Part shown: one piece after another, positions 20,769-31,408 of the stretch | Layout: each line of letters starts with the position of its first letter | Numbering within the stretch: the first letter of the stretch is position 1 | Source of the DNA: Debaryomyces hansenii CBS767 | Taxonomy: Eukaryota; Ascomycota; Pichiomycetes; Serinales; Debaryomycetaceae | Assembly (NCBI RefSeq): GCF_000006445.2 | Contig: NC_006048.2 | Location: 992,001-1,056,000, forward strand | Direction: 5' to 3' | DNA length: 64,000 bases | Translations under genes and position numbers: made by a program | The notes under the pieces: model-generated | Seen by the model: only the letters and a program-made list of their open reading frames with translations | The model's database searches: none | Told to the model about the DNA's origin: nothing

Positions 20769-21254
20769 CTAGGATCTATATCCCCGGTAGGACGTATGCT
20801 TCTCCTCTGCAAATGGATTGCTTTTATCACTATAATCATCAGCTGGTACATATCCTCTGTTACCATCAACTGGTGTATATCCTCTGTGACCACCGTACAC
20901 TGCAGGTGGTTCTCTTGCATAATGAGGTGCAGGTGTAGGGTACATGTTTGGATTGGCATAAGGAACCTGCTGTTCAACAACACGTTGGCGATTTGCAGGA
21001 CGACAACAACACATACACAACGATTCTAGACAAGTTTTGCCTAAGCAAATACATTGAATCAAAGTTGATAATATCCAGATGCATATCAACGATGCCAACA
21101 CTATACCCACAATTGCAATGATTTTACATGTTTTGTTATCCATACATGTATCCCAGCTCTTGAAAGCATCAGCAGTGGAAGTAACATCATCAGATATCGA
21201 ACGACCTAATAATTTTGAAGGACATAAGTCCGATGAGATCTTTGGGATGTGCAT
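20769..21254 (-). CDS. PIN2: Pin2-like single-pass membrane protein
   Basis: This is a 161-residue protein with a highly diagnostic core: FKSWDTCMDNKTCKIIAIVG, which is almost identical to S. cerevisiae Pin2. One membrane helix spans residues about 45-67. A Cys-rich juxtamembrane part (CLESLCMCCCRP) follows. The C-terminal tail is rich in Pro, Tyr and Gly (PYANPNMYPTPAPHY), with short repeats of the type HRGYTPVDGNRGYVPADD. In S. cerevisiae Pin2 is an exomer-dependent plasma-membrane cargo that can be trapped in the TGN through a prion-like tail, and its overexpression aids [PSI+] appearance. This copy is much shorter than the 282-residue yeast protein and its tail is less Asn/Gln-rich. A short upstream exon was considered, but no convincing branch site was found. 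Confidence 0.75.
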   Translation of the reverse strand: MHIPKISSDLCPSKLLGRSISDDVTSTADAFKSWDTCMDNKTCKIIAIVGIVLASLICIWILSTLIQCICLGKTCLESLCMCCCRPANRQRVVEQQVPYANPNMYPTPAPHYAREPPAVYGGHRGYTPVDGNRGYVPADDYSDKSNPFAEEKHTSYRGYRS

Positions 21255-21583
21255 ATACCTAAATTAAACTTATTTAATAGATATTAAGTCAATTATTTCT
21301 AATTTTTAAGATATAATCACAATCTTCAAAGGCGATTAAATAGAATAGAATATATATTTGAGTATATATTTGAATAATGTGGATCAATTAACCTATTTTG
21401 GGGTTTGCATATTCTTATCAAACCTTTAAATATGTGATTTTTTGATGAGGCTGGGTAAACGCGTATGTGATCAAAAAATAAAATAAAAAGGCAGTATCTG
21501 ACATTCTTAGCATATAATGTACCTGAACCTATTAATAGAATTATTAGATGCATGCATAGATCTTCTTATACTGGATACCACAA

Positions 21584-22939
21584 TTAGCCTTGGTGTATTA
21601 AGTCATTTAAATTATTTGAACAAGTCCAATATGGCCGCAAAAATCCTTTATCAACTGTGGAAAGCGATCTTTTAATTCGTAAACCCCTTATATTCGATGT
21701 AGTAGATAATAGTTTGTCCATTGCCCATTCAATTTCTTTTATACTGTCATACATCTCTTCTACTTCGCTCATACTGAGGAAATGGCATATTTCTTCTTCA
21801 GTATTGAATTCGAGTACTAGAGTATTAGTGGCAGATAATGCCGAATTAGGCAAATTATCAGATAGAATTAATTTGAAAGGAGTGACTTTTAGAGTTCTCT
21901 TGAATGGCTTAACGACAAATCGGTCAAATGGTAGTATCCCCTTGATGTAGGCATCAACTTCAAACGTGGTTCCTTTTTTTATATCGGCGAGGTTGAGAGG
22001 AATTTTAAGTAGTTGGTCCACCGTCACCTTATTCACTAAAAAGTCGTCGAAGGAATTGGTCTTGAAATCTAAGTTTTGTGATGCCTGGGTATTATTGCAT
22101 AATGACGACGGCACGTCATCGCTACCATATGGCTGTGTACTTGTTGTAATTGGCTTTTGCGTATCATCGAAACTTTTGTGCTGGTGAAATGCAAGGCTTA
22201 CACCATTTGGAACCTTCTGTACTTTTGAGGGAGGTTCATTAGACAATTTCGACGAAGGGGTTTCGATTTCAGGCTCAAACCGCCGCTTGTAATCACCGAG
22301 AGACCCCAAGTTTCCTATCGGAAAGTGTGGTACTATACTGTCACATATCTCTGGACTAGAATATTCCATATACCTAGAAACCAACTCATCAAGTTTCTTG
22401 TCTTCTGAATAGAATACCGGAATATTATCTCTGTCAAGTGTAACTAATGTAACAAGACTGCCTTCTATACATCCTCTATACAATTTCAATATAAATACAA
22501 CTCTTGCAAATATTCCTTCAGATTCAAATTGACAATTATCGGGACTATTGAAGTTATAATCTTTCATACTCGTATTTGTTCTTGACAATTCATTAGATAC
22601 TTTCTCCATTAAATGAGACGGAACGCCAATAGATAATATCTTATTAGAGTCAATTGGCTTTTCTATCTGAAAATTTATACTAACATTTTGTGGTAGAACA
22701 CTTCTATAAAAAGCGGTTTCTTCGTTTGACGTGAAATCAGTAACATATAATATACCAGGAGCATTTGGTTTCCAAGTAGGACTTTTGAATAGTGAAAGGC
22801 AGTACACTGGTAGCGTAATTTTATACCTTACAGGCTCAATAAACGAAATTTGATCTGCATTTGGAAGATGAGAAATCGAATTACTGTAGAACTTCTTGTG
22901 CATGGTATGTAAACTTGTTACTATAGTATAAAAGCTCAA
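21584..22939 (-). CDS. Candidate compact Cdc13-like telomere-binding protein (two OB-like domains)
   Basis: This is a 451-residue protein of uncertain identity. Residues about 35-180 read like the DNA-binding OB fold of Cdc13: PGILYVTDFTSNEE corresponds to the strand ending in FSDFTKND of S. cerevisiae, and IFARVVFILKLYRG followed by SLVTLVTLDRDNIPV corresponds to the later strands. A disordered linker (residues about 215-300) follows, with a basic KRRF. A second OB-like part starts near residue 305 (KKGTTFEVDAYIKGILPFD, then PFKLILSDNL). CUG-clade Cdc13 proteins are known to be short, keeping only the DNA-binding and C-terminal OB domains, which fits. The alignment was made by eye and sequence identity is low. 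Another OB-fold protein remains possible. Either Met1 or Met13 could be the start. Confidence 0.45.
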   Translation of the reverse strand: MSFYTIVTSLHTMHKKFYSNSISHLPNADQISFIEPVRYKITLPVYCLSLFKSPTWKPNAPGILYVTDFTSNEETAFYRSVLPQNVSINFQIEKPIDSNKILSIGVPSHLMEKVSNELSRTNTSMKDYNFNSPDNCQFESEGIFARVVFILKLYRGCIEGSLVTLVTLDRDNIPVFYSEDKKLDELVSRYMEYSSPEICDSIVPHFPIGNLGSLGDYKRRFEPEIETPSSKLSNEPPSKVQKVPNGVSLAFHQHKSFDDTQKPITTSTQPYGSDDVPSSLCNNTQASQNLDFKTNSFDDFLVNKVTVDQLLKIPLNLADIKKGTTFEVDAYIKGILPFDRFVVKPFKRTLKVTPFKLILSDNLPNSALSATNTLVLEFNTEEEICHFLSMSEVEEMYDSIKEIEWAMDKLLSTTSNIRGLRIKRSLSTVDKGFLRPYWTCSNNLNDLIHQG

Positions 22940-23049
22940 TTCAATCTAGGTTTACTAGAGTACATTGGAACACTACGCGTTTTGATTTTATTGATCTCAA
23001 ATTGAGATGAAAAATCAGAACGCTCTTCCTGAAGCCTTTGCTAAATAAG

Positions 23050-24764
23050 ATGAAAAGTATGTACATGGAATATTCATAATCATTACCAATAATTAGATTT
23101 ACTAACGTTAACCCTTGGATTTAGAAGGGGGAAAAGTTCCAAAATTAGGTAAAAGGGCTCAGTCGTTATTAAACTCGCAGAAAGAGAATCAAGAGTATGA
23201 ATCAAAGCAACCACAAACGGCAGATGAATTCTTAGATCAGGGTGCGATTGATGAAGAAAGTGGAGATCGATGGTTGGGATCTGATTTGGCAAAAGCTCTC
23301 CGATTCTACCAGAAAGCTTACAATCAATATCTAATGGCCATAAAACTTTCACCAAATAGTACTTTGGATAGCTACTACAATGCTTCTAGGCTTCTATTTC
23401 ATGTTTACAATCAATATTTTAAAACAGATGGAGTTAGTGTATATGATTTAAACAATGTGGAAGATGCAATTAGTGGTGGTGAAGATTCGGTAGTACAGAA
23501 TTTATCAGAAATAGTGAGAGCTCATGAGAAGGCAATTGATGTAGCAAATTCTTTGAATGTTCGAATCCCTCTAGATTTACTATTCAATACTGCATTGGTG
23601 TATACTGAAGTGATTGAAATTCAACAGGAGAATGAAAGCGATAATTTCGATTCAGTCTTGGAGTATGGGTACAAGACACAGGGCATATTTCAGAATCTTA
23701 TAGAATTACAAACAACCGAACTTCAAAAGTTTATTAATGACTTAAATGAAATAACAAATGATTCCTCAAGCACAAATAATAATAGCACATCTTCGAGCAG
23801 TGATACGTCTCCACAAGAAGAGGAATTCACGAGTGAAGAGGTTCTTCAACCTCCTGATGTATTTGAAACAATAATATCGGCTTATAGACTAGCACAAGCG
23901 GTACTTGAGAACATAAGTGACTCAAATTCACAGTTAGTGCTGTCGCTAGACATGATAAACCCATTTTTATCTACTTGTGAGGCTGTTGCAGATGACTTAA
24001 TACTTAACTTTGGAGAGAGAAATAATAAGAAAAGCGACATGATTTCCTCAATTACACAAGACAATGTGGATGACTATCTAATTTGCAAGACCTATATTAA
24101 AGGCTTAGCGATTAATGAATTCAGCAAGGTGTATGAATTGTGGAATAGTGATGAATTACCTCATACTCCTGAAAGATACATGCTGGCAGCTGACAATATT
24201 CAAACGATGATAGATCGAAATGATATTAATTTAAACAGTGCTAGTTCAAACCAGACAATTGCTGAATTCTATTGGAAAGCACTTACACAAATGGGTAATT
24301 ACTACAAACAATCACAAGAGTTATTGAATACATTATTGATAGAGAAGAAGAAAAGGCCTTCTGGAACAGACGATGGAATTGGGTCAATCATTTCGCAAAT
24401 CAGCAATATTATTATCGCCAGATCCGACATCGATCTCCAGAGATCCCAATTACAAAACTATGAACCGGCTCTTAAACATAAGGACGTTTTATTTCAAAAT
24501 TGCAAGACATTTTTGAAAAACGCCATGAATATTTCCAACACTACCGGAGGATTAAGAGAACGCATAACCGAAAAACTTCAAAGAGAAAAGAGAAAAGCCG
24601 AAGCAGTAATGAGGCTCTGTATGCTCGAGAATAAATCATCTCTACAAGAATTGGACTCAATTTTAGGTAGACAAAAATGGACGGCCGAATTGCCTAATTT
24701 AAGCAAACTCGGGTACTTTGACGCATTTGGTATCTCTAATATCGTAGTACCAACAGATTTCTAA
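23050..24764 (+). CDS. Spliced helical/TPR-like protein, function unknown
   Basis: The model is join(23050..23056, 23125..24764) and gives 548 residues. The first exon is only 7 nt (ATG AAA A). GTATGT follows at 23,057, TACTAAC is at 23,100-23,106 and TAG ends at 23,124. The joined start reads MKKGGKVPKLGKRAQSLLNS; without splicing the frame has no ATG near its 5' end. Residues 40-200 contain TPR-like helical pairs (LAKALRFYQKAYNQYLMAI, then YNASRLLFHVYNQYF). An Asn/Ser-rich acidic loop lies near residues 215-245. The C-terminal region is basic and coiled (RERITEKLQREKRKAEAVM). I recall no confident S. cerevisiae counterpart by name. It is divergent from the Cdc13-like gene, with about 110 bases between start codons. 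Confidence 0.75.
23057..23124 (+). other. Intron after a 7-nt first exon
   Basis: This 68-nt intron has donor GTATGT, perfect branch site TACTAAC (23,100-23,106) and acceptor TTTAG. Splicing keeps the frame, with phase 1 on both sides. Confidence 0.85.
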
Positions 24765-25363
24765 GATATATCATCATATTCTATACACTATATAAAATCT
24801 AAATACTATTATAACTATCATAATCGTAATCGCTATCATCATAAGCGAACTCCCACTGTAACTAATGCTTTCTCGTCCTCATGTTGTCCCAAATCACATA
24901 ATCGGTATATCGGTAATATTGACCACGAATGCATTATCGGCATATTCATCTGGATGTGTACTCGAAGCACTAGCTTCAAATATAGAACTATCAATAAACT
25001 GTAACGAAATCGAATGCGATCGACAGTTGTTTACCAACACCTGCAATAAATTCACTTTTAAAGTGTATATGATAACTGAGAAGAATTTCATGTTTTTTTA
25101 CTTCAAATTGATTATCTTCATAATCTAACCTCTTCATATAACGGATGCTATATCATATACGATTGATAACGATTGAACTAAGAATGAAAGCTATTAATAA
25201 TACAGCTTGATCAACCACGTTCGAATCTAGATAGCTTGATTTGTAACAAAACGCTTTTCTGACTAATAACCGCAATTGCCTAATTGGGATGCGATATCAA
25301 AAATTATAGTGTTAATTCAATATATACAAATAAATAGGAAAATAAATCTACAAACTTACGACT
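24765..25363. other. Convergent intergenic region with only doubtful short frames
   Basis: About 600 bases. Two overlapping opposite frames of 65 codons (minus, 24,894-25,091) and 87 codons (plus, 24,865-25,128) are present. Neither resembles a known protein and they cannot both be real. I do not call a gene. Confidence 0.4.
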
Positions 25364-26269
25364 CTATTTCAACATTTTATCAAAGGCTGGGATCAAGGAT
25401 TGAGCTAATGCAAACGAGAAGACCAACTTAGGACCGGTGGTTAAAAGCTTTGGGGTTAAACCTTTGAAGAAAGAGCTAATACCTTCATTTTTGGCCATAT
25501 TCTTCAAGATTGTGAAACCAGATTGAGGGTTATCGAAGTTTCTGTTTTGTATTCTGGTCTTGATGACATCCAATGGGGCAGAAACAATCAAAGAAGCAGA
25601 GGCACCGAAGATGGATGTGATGAAATTTTGAGACCAAGTGGCAGACGAGTAGTCACTCAAGCCAAAGATGTATTCTTTGGCAAAAGAGTTACCCCCGAAC
25701 AAAGCAAAAGAACCAGGAGCGTTTCTGGCTGCAGTCCAACCCCAACCTCTGTACAAACCAAATCCTTCATCGGCAAAAATCTTCAATACACCTCTACCAC
25801 GGAAAGATTCAGGGTTTGTTTGACGTTTGATCTTCAACACATCCAAAGGCAATAACACGACTTCACCAATACCAATAATCGAACCTGCAGTGGCCGATAA
25901 TAACGCCTTACCGGTCTTAGGACCAAACCACGATTCGTAGTTGTCCTTGAAATTCTTAGTCAAAAACTCGTTAGCAAATGGTTGTCCACCGTACTTGTAA
26001 ACTCTCTGTAAGATCTTGTAACAAGCAGCATATCCTAAACCAGGGAATAACGTGAATAATCTCTTTCCCAATACTTCTTGTGCGTGTTCTCTGAAAATAA
26101 CGCTGTTTAATTGGGTAGCAGAGGTAATCTTACCATGATTTGACATTAATCTCTTGGAAATGGTGTCCACTGGATGGAAAACTGCGATTTCACAGATCCC
26201 AGCAGAAGCAGAACCCAATACTCTAGCGGTTCCTGATTGTTTCTTATCGGTTGTGGCGTGTGGTGACAT
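25364..26269 (-). CDS. GGC1: Mitochondrial GTP/GDP carrier Ggc1
   Basis: This is a 301-residue mitochondrial carrier, almost co-linear with S. cerevisiae Ggc1 (300 residues). Three repeats carry the signatures HPVDTISKR, LPLDVLKIKRQ and APLDVIKTRIQ, and six membrane helices are expected. The highly conserved GLTPKLLTTGPKLVFSFALA near the C terminus is specific to Ggc1. The carrier exchanges GTP for GDP across the inner membrane, supplies matrix GTP for translation and nucleotide metabolism, and is needed for iron homeostasis. The start is fixed by the conserved beginning (DKKQSG, then LGSASAGICEIAVFHPVDT). Codon use is strongly biased, which suggests high expression. Confidence 0.96.
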   Translation of the reverse strand: MSPHATTDKKQSGTARVLGSASAGICEIAVFHPVDTISKRLMSNHGKITSATQLNSVIFREHAQEVLGKRLFTLFPGLGYAACYKILQRVYKYGGQPFANEFLTKNFKDNYESWFGPKTGKALLSATAGSIIGIGEVVLLPLDVLKIKRQTNPESFRGRGVLKIFADEGFGLYRGWGWTAARNAPGSFALFGGNSFAKEYIFGLSDYSSATWSQNFITSIFGASASLIVSAPLDVIKTRIQNRNFDNPQSGFTILKNMAKNEGISSFFKGLTPKLLTTGPKLVFSFALAQSLIPAFDKMLK

Positions 26270-27004
26270 TTGCTCTTGTTATCGGACTAAAAAGAATGCT
26301 TTATCTTAGGCTGACTCAATATAAATTGTGAAAAATTTGTTCACCGCGCTTAATTTTATGGCCGTGGTTTTTGCACGCTCGGTTGAATCATATCCTGTGA
26401 TGATACCTTGAATTATATGAAGCCGAATTGCAAGCACTATGGGTTTTTGAGTGGTTAGAGCTTATAGGTACGTTGGGGTGGTAATTTATATATTCCCAGA
26501 AATGATTTTTTTTTTTTGTCACCATAGCGGTATTGTAGATTTTTATAGTGAATTCTGTATCGTACGTTGATCGCTATATATGTGGATCTCTTTTCTATAA
26601 ATCGATTAGATTCCACCGTGATTAGATCCAGCCAAGAGTAGGTTCTATGATTAGACCCAACCATCAAAGTAGTTTGTAGGAATGATGCTGATTATACATA
26701 ATCTTTTTGGGAGACCATATCAATTAGATCATCGAGTTAATATACACAAAATACTAAACTATGGAACTAAAACTACAACACCCAACGTCTTTGAATCGAT
26801 ACATATTAACTACAATAGCCTGTGGTATTTAAGCTTGGTATATCTTTACTATGTCATAGGTTTATGATAGCGGGAGCTGGTGATATTGGTAAACACACGC
26901 CCATCTAATCAAGTGCTGGAATACATTGACATGAAGTGAATGGAAATTAAAGAATAATTTTCGAGTTATTTCAAAATATAAAGAGAAGTACTACATAATA
27001 TAGC
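26270..27004. other. Divergent promoter region GGC1/PCF11
   Basis: About 735 bases between divergent genes. There is a homopolymer A/T tract near 26,510 on the GGC1 side and AT-rich sequence before PCF11. Short frames in both directions (for example 26,455-26,667 minus) have no protein-like character. Confidence 0.4.
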
Positions 27005-28606
27005 ATGGCAAGTGATTCGAAATCTGCAATAGTAGAGGATTATGCCCAAAGTTTGACTGATTTAACTTTCAACTCGCGTCCAATCATTGATAATCTCACC
27101 ACCATTGCCAAAGAGAATACCAACGTAGCAGACGGTATTACTAATGCAATAACAAACAGAATACTCAAATGTATCCCTGATCACAAATTATTTGTGCTCT
27201 ATGTGTTGGATTCAGTGTGTAAGAATGTTGGAAACCCGTATAATATATTGGTGGGTGATGAAATATTCAAACTCTTTTCACACGTTTATTTGTTGGTTAA
27301 CGGACAGGTGAGACAGAAACTTGTTAATTTATTTGAAACATGGAAGATTACTAAGACTAAGGGGACTAACTTGCCACTATTTCCCAGAGAGCAGTTAGAC
27401 AAGATTTCTGCCTTTTTAACGCAGGCGCATGCTAAGAATTCGAAGAGAAATGATCAATTGACTAATAAGGTTTTGATCGACGATATCAACACATTGGTTC
27501 CTATTTTCCAGAACAAACTCATAAACAACCCCGATCCAAGACTTACTGACAGATTTAATGCCTTGAATCAATTAAAGACATTATTGCAGAGCCAAACTAT
27601 GAACGTTAATGAATTACAGGCGGTGCAAACACAATTACAGACCATCAAACAACAGGAGTTAAACACCTATAATACACCTATACCCACTCCAGCAGCAACC
27701 CCGGCAACAACTCCAGGGTTACCAAATACCCCTAAGGTTCAGAATAACAAAGCTAGGGATATCTTTGGCATGCTTGTGGTATCTGGCTTAATTAAAGTCG
27801 ATCAATCACTTAAACCTGGCTCCTTGCCAACATATGAGTTAAACTTCCCCAAACAAAAATATCAACCCACGGTTAATATTCCTAATAATGTAGATTTACC
27901 TTCAAATAGTGTATTAGAACAGTTATTAATAAACTCGAATGCAAAATTCAATATTCCAAGCTCAAATATAGCTAGAACGGAATATGAACAAATAAAATTC
28001 AATGAATTAAATAATTTAGCCATTGACTCAAAAGGGTTACAAAATTTCATAAATGCTAACAAGATTTCAAATTCAACCAAATCTTTGTTATACGAGGCAA
28101 AGTCATCGAAGTGTGGTACATGCGGTAAAAGATTTACTACAGATGAAGCTGGTGTTAGTAAAAGAAGATTGCATTTGGATTGGCATTTCCGTATAAATAA
28201 GAAGATGGCCACATCAAGCGTGCAATCAAGAGTATGGTATTTGGATGACTACGACTGGGTCAAATTCAGAGATGAAAACTTGTTAGAATACTCAACTACA
28301 TCAAATACAGAGTCTTTACAGACCAGCATCATGAACAATTCCAATGTGACCAAAGCTGAAACACCTTACGTTACAATTCCATCAAATGAAACAAATATGA
28401 ATAATAAGTGTCTTATTTGTCGTGATCAAATAAAAGCTACATATAACGATGACCTTGGGGAATGGTGTTGGTTCAACTGTATCAGAGCTCCAGGTGAAGG
28501 GAAAAATAGCCGTAAAATCTGTCATGCTACATGCTTCAACGAAGCAAATAAAAAGAGAGGTGCAGTGGATGAGTTGAATACAAAGGTAAAGCGAGAAAAG
28601 TTCTAA
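27005..28606 (+). CDS. PCF11: mRNA cleavage and polyadenylation factor IA subunit Pcf11
   Basis: The protein has 533 residues; S. cerevisiae Pcf11 has 626. Residues 1-140 form a CID domain that binds the phosphorylated RNA polymerase II tail (KLFVLYVLDSVCKNVGNPYN). The middle holds a Gln-rich stretch (residues about 205-225) and a Pro/Thr linker (TPIPTPAATPATTPGLPNTP). A first zinc finger is CGTCGKRF...HLDWHF (residues about 370-400). A second is CLICRDQI...CWFNC with downstream CHATC near the C terminus. Between the fingers, VWYLDDYDWVKF is the conserved Clp1-binding segment. Pcf11 links 3'-end processing to transcription termination. The tail ends in a basic KVKREKF. Confidence 0.93.
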   Translation: MASDSKSAIVEDYAQSLTDLTFNSRPIIDNLTTIAKENTNVADGITNAITNRILKCIPDHKLFVLYVLDSVCKNVGNPYNILVGDEIFKLFSHVYLLVNGQVRQKLVNLFETWKITKTKGTNLPLFPREQLDKISAFLTQAHAKNSKRNDQLTNKVLIDDINTLVPIFQNKLINNPDPRLTDRFNALNQLKTLLQSQTMNVNELQAVQTQLQTIKQQELNTYNTPIPTPAATPATTPGLPNTPKVQNNKARDIFGMLVVSGLIKVDQSLKPGSLPTYELNFPKQKYQPTVNIPNNVDLPSNSVLEQLLINSNAKFNIPSSNIARTEYEQIKFNELNNLAIDSKGLQNFINANKISNSTKSLLYEAKSSKCGTCGKRFTTDEAGVSKRRLHLDWHFRINKKMATSSVQSRVWYLDDYDWVKFRDENLLEYSTTSNTESLQTSIMNNSNVTKAETPYVTIPSNETNMNNKCLICRDQIKATYNDDLGEWCWFNCIRAPGEGKNSRKICHATCFNEANKKRGAVDELNTKVKREKF

Positions 28607-28671
28607 AAACAATAGCGGTGATATTTTTACAATCCTATACATAATTACTTAGCTAATATATAAAATTATTC

Positions 28672-29433
<762 letters not shown>

Positions 29434-29566
29434 TTAATTGACTAGTTAAGTGCTATAAATCTGAAATTTTTCAAGTTCTATATACATTTAAATCCTCGAC
29501 GTTGATTGGAACTCTTGGTGTACTCACTGCTTATATAATCCAAGCCCATACTGATTATTCTTAACC

Positions 29567-29597
29567 CGTTCCCGGCGATAGCACCCTACCGGGAACG
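29567..29597. repeat. Perfect inverted repeat, 9-base arms, 13-base spacer
   Basis: The left arm is CGTTCCCGG (29,567-29,575) and the right arm CCGGGAACG (29,589-29,597). It is unusually GC-rich for its surroundings. It could form a hairpin, or it could be a paired CGG/CCG site for a zinc-cluster transcription factor. The function is unknown. Confidence 0.6.
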
Positions 29598-30081
29598 AAT
29601 TGACCTACGGGACTTAGTAAATGTATACGGAATGACCAGGAAGAAGAAGAAGCCTCTTGTTTTCGTGACTAGTCTCGTTGAGACAGGAGGTATTTGTTCT
29701 TTTCAAAGTTATTACCTCAAGTCAATCTCGCCAATTGCACCGAGAACACGATAAACATGGAGTCAGACTCTCTACTGTAATAGCTCTAGATACCTAGTGT
29801 CATATTGTATTGGTTATCTATACGCCGTCTGATTCATGGGTGTTATCGTATCAAACTAATGCAAGCTATGGCCGAAAGGAGCGAGTTTGAGAATGTTGAA
29901 ATACCAGCCCAGCCGTGTTTCGCATAAAGCTTGTAGCACTTGCATTCAGCTTGCATTAATCCTTTACAGATTAAGTTTCTCCATCATCATCTGGCAGCAA
30001 TAGAGTGCATGAATTCTTCGATATCCGGTACTCCTCACTGATAATAAAGGATGTTATCACATGAGATGGCTGCAATGCTCC

Positions 30082-30089
30082 TATATAAG
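30082..30089 (+). promoter_or_regulatory. TATA box of esterase copy A
   Basis: TATATAAG lies about 65 bases upstream of the start codon. The second copy has the related TTTATAAG at 32,283-32,290 within otherwise similar promoter sequence. Confidence 0.6.
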
Positions 30090-30154
30090 ACTGCGACTCC
30101 CAAGTCCCAATTCCCAATTCCCATTTAATATTTTATCTATTTTATCTAAGTACA

Positions 30155-31408
30155 ATGATTTCGTTGTCAGGGTTGCTCACATTACTTGGTATTCCTATCA
30201 GGGCATTGATTTTGGCAGTGAAATTTTATACTGTTGGGCTTCCATATCGAAAATATTCTAACAGTTTAAAGCGATGTTTAAGGCTCCTTGTTTTCAGAAC
30301 AGCACTTTCGTTAAGTGTCTTCGATGCTTATTACATCTCATTTATGAGTAATGATTTCGTTATCAACAAGATTGTTCCTCTTTTCCATAAGTCCATTACA
30401 AGTAAATTACCTGGATATGGTACTAGATACGATAAGAATTCTTTATGGTTGGTTAAACAACCAAATAGGGAACCGGGTGATCCAATTTTGATTTATATTC
30501 ACGGTGGAGCCTATTTTTTACAAACACAACCTGAACAAATAGAGTCGGTTTTGTCAATGTATAAGTTGATCAAGCCAGACAAGCAAGCACGCTTATCCAT
30601 CTTATTATTAGATTATAAGTTGGCGTCATACGGTTACCCGTTTCCTACTCAGATGAACCAATTACACGAGACATATCTGAATTTGGTTACAAATGAAGGC
30701 AATACTAATATAATTTTAATGGGAGACTCCGCCGGGGGGAATTTAACTCTTGGATACTTACAATTCTTGAAGAAGACACAGTTAGAGAATATAGTCTACC
30801 CATCGAAATTAGTTATGATCAGTCCATGGGTCAAACTAAAGCCAACACCCGACATAATGGTTCCTGGTAATTCGTTTTATGATAATAGTGACCGCGATAT
30901 GATTGCATACTCTCAATTCAGCGAGATGAACAAAATACTCCACATAACAGATGGAAATAATCTTAATAGCTTGCAAGTGTGTCCAGGTGTCAATCCTACC
31001 CAAGAAGAGAACTGGGATGATATCCCAACATTGAAAGACCCTAACTATGACGTTTTCGTACTTGCGGGCGAAGATGAATCTCTCAGAGATAGCATTTTGG
31101 ATTGGTGTCAATATGCATTTGATGTACCACTCAATACGCAATATAAATATGGTAATTCTAATAACCAGTTTGACAAAGAAGGATATGAATACATTAGAAA
31201 GAATGACCCGGGACTGTGCCATTTGAGACTTTATATTGAGCCATGGGGTATTCATGATAGCTGTTTATTCTTTGAAAATCATTTGATACTGAAGATCAAG
31301 AAACAAGAAAGTGATCCAAAAAAGTCTTCTCTAGATGTTAACCACATAGATGACAAGGAATTTTATGGTCTTACAAGAATAGTTCAATTCTTAAATGATA
31401 CATTATAA
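30155..31408 (+). CDS. Say1-like steryl acetyl hydrolase/esterase, tandem copy A
   Basis: This is a 417-residue alpha/beta hydrolase of the hormone-sensitive-lipase type. The oxyanion motif HGGAYF starts at His116. The nucleophile is Ser192 in GDSAGGNL. The likely acid is an Asp of AGEDES and the likely base the His of WGIHDS. The first 30 residues (SLSGLLTLLGIPIRALILAV) are a hydrophobic membrane anchor. The closest known yeast protein type is Say1, an ER sterol deacetylase that also detoxifies acetylated lipids. The substrate here is inferred. It is about nine-tenths identical to the copy at 32,349-33,602; differences cluster at residues about 230-320. Both belong to a tandem segment that also carried the 3' end of MAE1. 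Confidence 0.85.
   Translation: MISLSGLLTLLGIPIRALILAVKFYTVGLPYRKYSNSLKRCLRLLVFRTALSLSVFDAYYISFMSNDFVINKIVPLFHKSITSKLPGYGTRYDKNSLWLVKQPNREPGDPILIYIHGGAYFLQTQPEQIESVLSMYKLIKPDKQARLSILLLDYKLASYGYPFPTQMNQLHETYLNLVTNEGNTNIILMGDSAGGNLTLGYLQFLKKTQLENIVYPSKLVMISPWVKLKPTPDIMVPGNSFYDNSDRDMIAYSQFSEMNKILHITDGNNLNSLQVCPGVNPTQEENWDDIPTLKDPNYDVFVLAGEDESLRDSILDWCQYAFDVPLNTQYKYGNSNNQFDKEGYEYIRKNDPGLCHLRLYIEPWGIHDSCLFFENHLILKIKKQESDPKKSSLDVNHIDDKEFYGLTRIVQFLNDTL

Noticed and set aside
24865..25128. 87-codon plus frame and 65-codon minus frame between the helical-repeat gene and GGC1
   Set aside because: The two overlap in opposite directions, have no recognisable motif, and the flanking sequence gives no promoter or splice support.
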